This document shows, one piece after another, positions 10,020 to 17,111 of a stretch of 20,989 bases of DNA (positions are counted from its first letter, which is position 1; each line of letters begins with the position of its first letter). Origin of the DNA: Porogramme epimiltina (taxonomy: Eukaryota; Basidiomycota; Agaricomycetes; Polyporales; Polyporaceae). Under the pieces are notes generated by a model, which was not told the DNA's origin, searched no databases, and saw only the letters and a program-made list of their open reading frames with translations. The DNA lies in NCBI GenBank assembly GCA_900155495.1, contig FTLJ01001033.1, positions 1 to 20,989 on the forward strand. Reading direction: 5' to 3'. The position numbers and the translations under genes are program-made.

Positions 10020-11861
10020 CTAGCGCGGCGGACGCGGTTCGCACCACTGGGGGCCGCCCTGCGCCGGAGGCAAACGCGACTCGCTGAGGCGCCCGCCGCT
10101 GCCACGCCGCCCGGCGGTGACGTTGGCGAGGTGGCGCCTGCAGCGCGCGATGCCGTCGAGCTGGTCGGCGATCTCCCTAAGCTGGACCGCGTGCGCCTCC
10201 GCTGCCGCGGCGTGCGCGAGGAGCAGCGCGACGGCACCGCGCCCGTCGGGCGGCGTGTCCCGCGAAGGGGAGGCGCATTCTCGGGCCACGCGGGGTGGGG
10301 CGGCGGAGGTGGGGGCTTCGAGGCCGCCAGCGGAGAAAGCGGTGGAGTGGTGCGCCGGGGTGCTGGAGACAGCGTCATAGATGTCCAAGGGCTTAGTGGC
10401 GAGGAGCCCGAAGCGCTTCGTGCGGGGGAGGAAAGGTTCCGGGTGCGAGAAGCCATCCAGGGAGTGTTGTGTGGTATCCGCGGAGGACGGGTCAGCGGAC
10501 ATTCCAGGGCGGTATTCCAGACCAGTGCCGCCGGATGCAGAGAGCGGTCGAGTGTCCGAGGCGTCAGGCTTCACGCCCGGCGCATATAGCGAGCCCTCCC
10601 GCCCGATCGTCTCCAGAATAGACGGCAGAGGGTGGCAGGAGGGCGCACACAGTTCGCCAAAGGCCGAGCCCAGCTCGCGCTCGTGCGTGCGGTGCTCCTG
10701 CATGCGGCTCGCGCCGTCGTCCGAGCGCGAGCCCGCACGCACCGAGGGTTCGACCCCCAAACCTTGGAGCTCCGCCAGCACGCGCCGGAAGTCCCGGATG
10801 ACCCCGTACGCGAGGTCGTTGTGCATGAGGCGGCGCGGATCTGCGGGGCGCACCCCGGGCACGGTGTGGGGGGAGAGGAGGCTCTCAGGCGACTCGGGGG
10901 ACGCCGTGGGCGCGTCGAGGGAGCCGAGCGCACTTGGGCCCTCAGTATCGTCCGCTACGGCCCGGGTTACGAGCGGGGTACAGGGCGCGGCGCGTAAGGT
11001 GAGGCTGAGGGAGGGCGCGTCTGGCTTTGGTGGGGGCAGCGGTGGACAGGCGTGAGAGTGAGATCCGCGACACCCCGCGAAAGGTAGCGTCGCGCTACGC
11101 CGCGAGCACGCAGGGGACTGGGGCCCAGACGGAGAAGGCTCGGCGCTGGACCGAGGGATCGGGATCAACGGGAAAGCTTCGAGGGAGGGCAGCTTGGTCG
11201 TAGGGGGAGGAGTGGGCGGAAGACCGTGGACAGACGCGGAGAACGGGATGTCAGAAGCCGGTGGGAGAGCAGGTACGTCAGAGAAGGACGAGGCAGATGG
11301 AGAGCTCCTAGCGTAAGACGAGCGGTCTGGATCCGGAGAAAGCGATGCCGACGAGGCTGGTGTTCCTGGGGCCTGGAAGGTTACGGCAGGGAGTCGAGCA
11401 GAAAAGTCGCCAGAAGAAACAGAGAGATCGGGGGTGGGAGCGCGCACAGAGGGTGTTTTGAGCAGATTTCTGAGAACACCAGGGCTTGCCTTGGGAAAAA
11501 GCTTCATTCGGATCGGTGTCAGAAGGTAGTCGTATTTATCGACGACTCCAAAGTGATCATCCAGCGGAGACAAGCGAGTCTGATGTGTTCCGGAATCCTC
11601 CAGGCTGCGCCCGAAGCTGGGGGAAGCAAGTGATTCCACGCGCGAGGCCACAAGAAGAGCATCCACCTTCTCCCGCTCTTCATAAACTGCTGTGTGCAAG
11701 TCTTTGAGGAGTTTGGGGAAGCCTATATGACTAGTAAGGAGGCTGAGATTGAACCCGGGGTCGGAGCCTTCGTGTTCCTGGCAAAGCTCATGCCGACGCT
11801 GGCGAATGAGTGACCTTCTAGGTATCCTGGTGTAACGATCTTCTGGCGGGAGGGGCTGCAT
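10020..11861 (-). CDS. Unrecognised Pro/Ser-rich protein, probably disordered
   Basis: A single uninterrupted frame gives 613 residues from the first ATG, at 11861. The frame stays open to about 11990 without an earlier ATG, so a further upstream exon is possible. I do not recognise the family. Most of the chain is Pro/Ser/Thr/Ala-rich and looks disordered. More ordered stretches are a helical N-terminal part (FPKLLKDLHTAVYEEREKV), a segment at about 111-138 (DYLLTPIRMKLFPKASP then LRNLLKTPS), a middle helix (LAYGVIRDFRRVLAELQGLG), and a C-terminal amphipathic Ala/Leu helix (HAVQLREIADQLDGIARC) that may form a coiled coil. No signal peptide or membrane span is visible. Such a long open frame can arise by chance in GC-rich DNA, but the ordered segments argue for a real gene. 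It starts only 218 bases downstream of copy A of the small-protein cluster, on the same strand. Confidence 0.62.
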   Translation of the reverse strand: MQPLPPEDRYTRIPRRSLIRQRRHELCQEHEGSDPGFNLSLLTSHIGFPKLLKDLHTAVYEEREKVDALLVASRVESLASPSFGRSLEDSGTHQTRLSPLDDHFGVVDKYDYLLTPIRMKLFPKASPGVLRNLLKTPSVRAPTPDLSVSSGDFSARLPAVTFQAPGTPASSASLSPDPDRSSYARSSPSASSFSDVPALPPASDIPFSASVHGLPPTPPPTTKLPSLEAFPLIPIPRSSAEPSPSGPQSPACSRRSATLPFAGCRGSHSHACPPLPPPKPDAPSLSLTLRAAPCTPLVTRAVADDTEGPSALGSLDAPTASPESPESLLSPHTVPGVRPADPRRLMHNDLAYGVIRDFRRVLAELQGLGVEPSVRAGSRSDDGASRMQEHRTHERELGSAFGELCAPSCHPLPSILETIGREGSLYAPGVKPDASDTRPLSASGGTGLEYRPGMSADPSSADTTQHSLDGFSHPEPFLPRTKRFGLLATKPLDIYDAVSSTPAHHSTAFSAGGLEAPTSAAPPRVARECASPSRDTPPDGRGAVALLLAHAAAAEAHAVQLREIADQLDGIARCRRHLANVTAGRRGSGGRLSESRLPPAQGGPQWCEPRPPR

Positions 11862-12079
11862 AGCGTGGGGAAGGAGGGAGCCAAGGACGGCCGTGGGCCC
11901 GGCTCGGATGTCGTCAAAGCTCAAATTCGAGACCCGCGAGCCCCAACCCAGCCTCCACAAGCACAGCCACCGATCCAGGTCAGACCGCAACTCGCCACAA
12001 CATCGACACTGTACGAAGCAAACTTGACGACTGAGAGACTACTCGCGCATACGCCTACAAGATTTTTTGTCATCCATGA

Positions 12080-12742
12080 TCAGAACCCGATTCCAGGGCG
12101 CCTGCCACCACGCCCAGTCCCCCGACTTCTCCCGAGCCCCCGTCCAGATCGCGTTTGAGATGGATTAAGAATATTGCGTAGGAGACACTTCAAAAGACTT
12201 CCGGCGTAGACGTTATCTCGAGGGAAGTACTTGCTAGTCTCGCGGGTGTACTCGCTAAGTGCTTCCTCCGAAGGGAAGGTTCGTACGCGCTTCCCAGGAC
12301 TGGAAATGAAGTCGACCAGGTTGACATGTGTGTTGGCGAGCAACTTAGTGGATCCGTAAGTGGGACGTCCAAAGCGGGACAGGGTGCACACTTCAAGTAC
12401 TCACTTTGCGACAGTCAGATACAGTCTCCGGCACAGGGTCCGCACCTAGGGCGCTGCAGAGCAGCTGCCAGGACTGGAGATCGTCTGCGCTATGACCGTA
12501 CATCTCGTTGAACTGTTTGACCATGGCATCGCGCAAGGACTGCCAGGCGGCATTCCTATAGGCGTTTTGCCACCTTGACTGCCTCGCAAGCCGGTTGAAT
12601 TCATCTAAGAACGAGGCGTCTTCTTGATAGTCGAAAGAGGGATACCCGGCGAAGAATTCGCTGATGTGATTGATATCTGGCTACAGTTTGTAGGTATCAT
12701 CAACCTGACGACTTCTGGGAAGCCTGAAGAGCTCTCTACCAT
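12080..12742 (-). CDS. Uncharacterised small-protein family, copy A
   Basis: The clear part is two exons, 12680-12405 and 12343-12080, joined across a 61-base intron (donor GTGAGT, acceptor CTAAG) in phase 0. They encode about 179 residues: FFAGYPSFDY, FLDEFNRLARQ, AMVKQFNEMYG, DDLQSWQLLCSALG, VPETVSDCRK, then after the intron THVNLVDF, ALSEYTRETSKYFPR and GSLLKCLLRNIL, ending in a Gly/Arg-rich basic tail. I recall this pattern from many unnamed agaricomycete proteins, with no known function; the fold looks all-helical and cytosolic or nuclear, with no signal peptide. A TAG lies in frame just before the first clear exon (12681-12683) and fits a 3' splice site. The start I favour is the ATG at 12740-12742, in strong context (ACCATGG), followed at once by a 59-base GTAGAG...CTGTAG intron, giving 180 residues. 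The start is the weak point; the exon pair is not. Confidence 0.68.
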
Positions 12743-13153
12743 GGTATCCTCCACAGCGTGAAGGAGATGCTGTCGGTTTGATGTTCTTGAAGATATTCCG
12801 CAGCGGAGAACTACGATAGTGATGAACGGCTCGCAAGACGTCCTGTATGGTGAAGAGATATGATTGTGTGGGGACCATTAGAGTGAGTATATATAACTTC
12901 TGTCAACGGCTTCTCGCCTCGCGCCAAGAGCGAGGCTGGAGCTTGTTCATTGAGTGTGCTGCGGTAGCTGGGACATGTGGACAATTTGACGCTGGCCATA
13001 CCAGACTCATAAACGAGCGTATATGAGACAAGATATACAAAGTCGTTACAATGGTACATTGATATGTAGGTCGAAATCGCAGCTCGGGTATCTTCAATAG
13101 AGGGTCCTGCTAACTCCTTGTGGACCTGACGTCCTGAACCCAAGGCGGGGCAC
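12743..13153. other. Spacer between copies A and B
   Basis: 411 bases upstream of copy A on the minus strand. It holds a TATATATA-like element (about 12888-12896, read on either strand) that could belong to the copy A promoter, and a short hairpin at 12916-12936. A frame from an ATG at 12878 runs in phase into the TAG before copy A, but its sequence resembles no part of the family. No other coding signal is seen. Confidence 0.45.
12916..12936. other. Short inverted repeat (hairpin)
   Basis: GCCTCGC and GCGAGGC form a perfect 7-base stem around a 7-base loop, 174-194 bases upstream of the proposed copy A start. Stems this short arise by chance in GC-rich DNA. There is no T-run after it, and terminators of that kind are not expected in a fungal nuclear gene. 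Confidence 0.3.
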
Positions 13154-13540
13154 CTAATGACAGTACCCCTTGATGTGGTGGAACGACGATCGGCCACTCC
13201 GCCCAAGGCCTGTGTCCTCGATGTCCTCGCCCACGCCCACGCCCATGTCCATGCCCGCACCCCGATACCTTGACTCTTTTCCCTCGTCCAACCCCTTCCA
13301 TGATTTGTTGACATAGCGCAAGAGGCTCTTGAGTAGACCCCCAGGAGGAGCTCCACCCCACAGGAAAACCTCAATGTCGTACTTGGTGTATTCGCTCAGG
13401 GCGCAGAATGTGGTCATGGGGATACTAGCACATCCGATAACGAGATCCAGAACGTTGACATGAGTACGACACAATGGCTTAGAACAACTGACTGCACGAT
13501 CCAGAAGAGGTTTACGTACAAGTGCGCTCCTCGCCGGCAT
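13154..13540 (-). pseudogene. Uncharacterised small-protein family, copy B: decayed terminal-exon remnant
   Basis: Only the second conserved exon of the family is present, from about 13477: THVNVLDLV, then ALSEYTK, then GGLLKSLLRYVNKSW. It starts after a CTAAG acceptor like that of copy A. The first conserved exon (FF-YP ... CRK) is missing, because the bases where it should lie belong to copy C. Within the remnant the KYFPR block is lost, and the tail runs on into a Gly/Val/Asp repeat-coded stretch that the other copies lack. A short ATG exon at 13540-13520 followed by a GTACGT donor could allow a 114-residue product, and the frame is also open without splicing, so expression is not excluded. 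I judge it a truncated paralogue. Confidence 0.6.
13227..13256 (+). repeat. CCCACG/CCCATG hexanucleotide repeat
   Basis: Several imperfect hexanucleotide units, mostly CCCACG with CCCATG and TCCATG variants. On the minus strand they code the Met/Gly/Val-rich stretch in the tail of copy B. Such a young-looking repeat in the tail supports loss of constraint on that copy. Confidence 0.6.
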
Positions 13541-14239
13541 TACTTGGTTTTCCGCGTCGTATTGCGACTGTGGCTACGCCGAGGGTTTCTCGTCGTCTTT
13601 CCACGGGCTGTAGATGGTCTCTCGATGTGCCGCAACAAGTACCTGAGAAGACTCCCTGTGCTCGCAGTTTTGCGCGGAAAGTACTTCTCAGTCTCCTGCG
13701 TATATTTGCTGAGTTCGATCTCTGAAGAGAATGTTGGCATAGGGCGGTTCGGATCAATGCGGGGCAAGATGAAGTCCATTAGGTTGACGTGCGTTGCCTT
13801 CAAGACCTGTGTCCCCAATGTCAGCGCGGACAATTAAAGTGTGACACCATGGTTTGACCTTTCGACATTCTGCGATGGTGCTTGGAACTGACGCCATCTC
13901 TAGTGCACTACAAAGCGTCTGCCAAGATTTAAGGCTGCTATTGTCTCGACCATACATCTCGCCAAATTGTTTGACAATAGCATCTGCTAATTCATTGCCG
14001 CGGGTCTTTTTTTCGCCCGGTTCCCATTTTTCTTTTTTTGCGAGGAGATGGAACGATCCCCACGGGGAGCAGGTTGGATTGTATTTGAAACCGGGATAAG
14101 CAGCGAAGAATTTCTCAATCGCCTGCCTTTTACGACGTTTTGGTCCCTAAGAACGATATCCGTGCACTTTCGTCTCCTGCGAATGCATCCGTCAAACGTC
14201 AAGGGGACGTACTCGACGATTTGGCTGCTTTTCTTTCAT
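13540..14239 (-). CDS. Uncharacterised small-protein family, copy C
   Basis: Three exons, 14239-14213, 14146-13859 and 13806-13540, all joined in phase 0, encode about 193 residues. Intron 1 has donor GTACGT and acceptor CTTAG; intron 2 is 52 bases with donor GTCAAA and acceptor ACAG. The first exon reads MKEKQPNRR and the second opens with the basic PKRRKRQAIEKFF, a possible nuclear-localisation patch. Family landmarks follow in order: FFAAYPGFKY, AIVKQFGEMYG, SLKSWQTLCSALE, VPSTIAECRK, then THVNLMDF, LSKYTQETEKYFPR and GSLLRYLLRHI, with a basic Arg/Thr/Asn tail. The second intron falls exactly after CRK, as in copy A, which is strong evidence that both are real spliced paralogues. Function is unknown. 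Copy C looks the most complete of the three. Confidence 0.74.
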
Positions 14240-14972
14240 ACTTTGGGATTTGGAGGGACTTGATGCCAAGCTACGGTAACACGGGTTTGAAAGATGCGGG
14301 AAGCGTGGTCTATCGACCAGTATCAGCGGTTGGACCCAAAAAGTGTGACGAAAGGCGAGTGGAAGGAAGACGGCCATGGCCAAAAGTGAAGGTCGCACCG
14401 CAGGGTCACTCGGAACAGCTGAGCGTAAGACAGAGGTTGGAAACCTATTGCCTCCTGGTTGAAAGCTTGGGAGCGTCAAACTGAGCGGGTGTGTGCTGCG
14501 GTAGCTACATTTTACGTCTTAAGCTCACGTCAGCTCGGCCGGGGTAGACGAAACTCAGTTCAGGACACGAGGCCCCACGCGATGCTGCCAGCGTCAAACC
14601 CTACCCACCTCCCGGTTCCGCAAGGTTCAGTGGGACACCATATGAGAATGCAAACTCCAACTGCTCCATAGCTTTCCAGAACCTAGAACTCGTGCATTGC
14701 GAAAGATTTCTCCACAACAGCACTTGGTACATGCAACGTAAAATCCCGCGCAAAGCTCTGAACACGTTCCACATATCCTCGTAAGTCGGTGGTACTCACG
14801 TTGGGGTAGGATGAACACTTACCTAGGGTGGAATATCCCGCGTTGGAAGCAGAACAACGTAAGGTGCAATTAGTAGTACCTATAGGTGTATGAGTTGGGC
14901 CCCCGGCTCAAAGAATGACACAGGGACTCACCTATAATATACAGCAAAGTGCCGCGGCGACCATAGGGTCAC
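14240..14972. other. Intergenic spacer between copy C and the PPR gene
   Basis: 733 bases holding the copy C promoter and the 3' flank of the PPR-like gene, both on the minus strand. Several donor-like strings occur on the minus strand near 14795, 14820 and 14930, but no matching exon is recognisable. The THVN and CRK motifs of the neighbouring family are not found here. No RNA gene is seen. Confidence 0.5.
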
Positions 14973-17111
14973 TCATGGCTCCTGTGGTCTTTTGGGCAGC
15001 AGCCCCTCCGGTAACGCGTCCTCGTCCTGCACTCCCCGCGATTGAGAAGTGTCAGACATCGCCTCGGCCACCGTCGGGTTCACCGCCAGGTTCCTGAACC
15101 GCGCAACGAGCGACCCCTCGCGGATCTGGGGCGTGCCCTCCCTCCGCCCTCTGCTCTTCGCCTTCCTCTCCTCCACCTGCTCCCTCAACACGCGACGCGC
15201 CTCGACCTCGCGCTGTTCGCGGAAGTTGACGACAGTGCGCCACACCGAGCGCGGCACGCTGGCGCGCCCCCCCGCGTCGCGCAGGAACACGTTCTTGCCC
15301 GCCCACACGCGCCGCCCGAGGCGCTCCTTGACACGCTGCGCACTGCGCCCGAGGACGTCCTCGGTCCGCCGCTGGAAGTCCTGCAGCTCTTCAAGCTCGC
15401 GCTGGAGAAGGCGCAGGTGTAGGTCGACGTCAAACCGCTTCCGCGACGCGGGCGGAGGCCCGAGCGGGGAGTCGAAGTCGACGGAGAAGTGGGACGGCGT
15501 CGATTGGGAGGCGCCGGTGCCGGTGCCGTCGGGTCGGTGGGGGGAGGAGGAGCGGTCGAAGAAGGTGGAGAAGTGGGAAGTGGGAGATACGGATGGGAGG
15601 TTGTCGTCCAGCTCCTCGGAAAAGTCGGAATCGACGGCGCGGACCGGTTGATAAACACCCGACTCAATCCACGTCTGGCGGACCGCCGTGTAATGTTCTA
15701 TATTATACTGCTTCCGACGGATGTGTCGAGTAAGGTACCTGTGAACCCAGCGGAGGAGCTCCAGGTTCCCGTTCTGGGTGGCTAGATGGCGCATGGGAAG
15801 GAAGAGGCTACGGACGATGGAGAGGGTCGGGGCGGGTATCTCGTCGGGTGACAGAGACACAGACCACTGGCGTAGTTGGCGAGCCTCTTGTCGTTCGAGC
15901 TCCATCGCGGTAAGAAGATAGTGGCGAGTAAGGACGGGATGACGAGCTCTTGAAAGCCACTTGAGCATGAGGAAGAAGGACGTAGTGTTCGGTTGGACGT
16001 GCGGAGGCTTGTACGGCGCAACCTGAGGATTCGACACACCGAAGTCATCATCGTCGTCGTCGTCAAACGAAGACGAGTTTGACGCGGACGGGAGGGGCGT
16101 CGTTGCGACCTCGAAAAGCTGCACGAGCTTCGACACGTTCTTGGTGCGACCGAGATAGTCGAGGGCCGTGTTGAAGGCAGAGGTTGTGAATGGGAGCTGG
16201 GTCGGGACTTCGAATGCCGGGCTCTCCTGACCTTCGGCCTTAGCCTTCATGCCCTTTCTCTTGTCCCAATACTCCAGCGGAGGGCGATCTGGATACTCCA
16301 AGTCGACTCCGTACGCGTGCCGAAGGAGGAGCGTGAAGCCCTCCATGTTCAGCGTCTCCTTTAGTATCCGGAAGGCAAGGTCGACGTTATACGCCGTGTA
16401 CGGCACCCCTTCATCCGACATCTCCTTCAGTATGGTCATGCAGTGTTCCGTGACCTCTTCCACCAATTGCGGCCGGTGAAGATGCCAGACAGGCATAGAC
16501 AAGCGTTGACACAACGCTTGCAGCACCAGCCCGTAGGTTTTCGGGTCTCCGTCTAGCCCCACGCGCGCAACTTCCTGGAGAACGAGCATCGCACCGTTAT
16601 GGTTCCCGACTGCCGCAAAAAGCTCCAGAACGCAGTGGTAGTCCGCCAGTGCGGGCACGTCTCCCGCGGAACGGATGTTCCGGATGATCCTCTGGTACCG
16701 CGACTCGTACAGCTGGTCGTCGTTGTACTTGAATCCCTTCGCGCGGTGCTTGGCCGCAATGGCGCGGACGTTGGCGGCGGGAGGGGCGCATTTTCGGAGG
16801 ACCACTTGGTGAATGTCCAGCGGAATCTTCGCGCTGCCGTAGAACTGGACCAACTCGAGGTAGTTTGCCCAGACCCTGTTCGGGTTTGGTGTCTGCGCAG
16901 AGAGGAGAGCCCTCAGTTCTTCTGCTTTGCGAGCCCGAATGACATCAATAGGTCGTTGTGTAGACGAAGAGCTGGGGACCGAGGTGGTGGAGTATTCGGC
17001 GAAGGGGACAGCTAGCGCGTCAAGCGTAGAGGGAGAGGCATGGAAGTGGCGAACATCGGGAAGGCCGGTTGGTCTCGCAAGCCTGAACTTGCGGACACAG
17101 CGATGGGCCAT
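14973..17111 (-). CDS. Mitochondrial PPR-like helical-repeat protein
   Basis: Single-exon frame of 712 residues from the first in-frame ATG (17111); the frame is open upstream to 17153 without another ATG. PPR-type proteins bind organellar RNA and govern its stability, processing or translation. The N-terminus (MAHRCVRKFRLARPTG then VRHFHASP) is Arg-rich with no acidic residue before DVRHFHAS, the form of a matrix-targeting presequence. Helical-pair repeats of PPR type are visible at about 155-200 (DYHCVLELFAAVGNHNGAML then DPKTYGLVLQALC), 236-267 (YNVDLAFRILKETLNMEGF), 309-336 (SAFNTALDYLGRTKNVSKL) and 376-404 (TTSFFLMLKWLSRARHP). A poly-Asp run lies at about 350-356. The last 140 residues are Arg/Glu-rich and predicted helical, an uncommon extension. 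Which yeast mitochondrial factor it matches cannot be told from sequence alone; repeats are degenerate, so TPR-like is an alternative. Confidence 0.82.
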   Translation of the reverse strand: MAHRCVRKFRLARPTGLPDVRHFHASPSTLDALAVPFAEYSTTSVPSSSSTQRPIDVIRARKAEELRALLSAQTPNPNRVWANYLELVQFYGSAKIPLDIHQVVLRKCAPPAANVRAIAAKHRAKGFKYNDDQLYESRYQRIIRNIRSAGDVPALADYHCVLELFAAVGNHNGAMLVLQEVARVGLDGDPKTYGLVLQALCQRLSMPVWHLHRPQLVEEVTEHCMTILKEMSDEGVPYTAYNVDLAFRILKETLNMEGFTLLLRHAYGVDLEYPDRPPLEYWDKRKGMKAKAEGQESPAFEVPTQLPFTTSAFNTALDYLGRTKNVSKLVQLFEVATTPLPSASNSSSFDDDDDDDFGVSNPQVAPYKPPHVQPNTTSFFLMLKWLSRARHPVLTRHYLLTAMELERQEARQLRQWSVSLSPDEIPAPTLSIVRSLFLPMRHLATQNGNLELLRWVHRYLTRHIRRKQYNIEHYTAVRQTWIESGVYQPVRAVDSDFSEELDDNLPSVSPTSHFSTFFDRSSSPHRPDGTGTGASQSTPSHFSVDFDSPLGPPPASRKRFDVDLHLRLLQRELEELQDFQRRTEDVLGRSAQRVKERLGRRVWAGKNVFLRDAGGRASVPRSVWRTVVNFREQREVEARRVLREQVEERKAKSRGRREGTPQIREGSLVARFRNLAVNPTVAEAMSDTSQSRGVQDEDALPEGLLPKRPQEP

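Noticed and set aside
10745..10770. Second B-box-like string (GGTTCGACCCC)
   Set aside because: It lies inside the Pro/Ser-rich coding frame and the flanks do not pair into a tRNA.
11862..11990. Upstream extension of the Pro/Ser-rich protein
   Set aside because: The extended frame would begin at TTG, which is not an expected nuclear start. It could only be coding as part of an unseen upstream exon.
12681..12683. In-frame TAG as a nonsense mutation making copy A a pseudogene
   Set aside because: Copy C has TAG at the matching position and both fit a 3' splice site directly before the conserved exon, so splicing is the simpler reading.
14627..14818. Cys-rich minus-strand frame resembling a zinc-finger (CGTC ... 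CTKCCCG)
   Set aside because: It has no ATG at its 5' end, no spacing match to a known zinc finger and no neighbouring exon, so it is probably 3' flank of the PPR gene.
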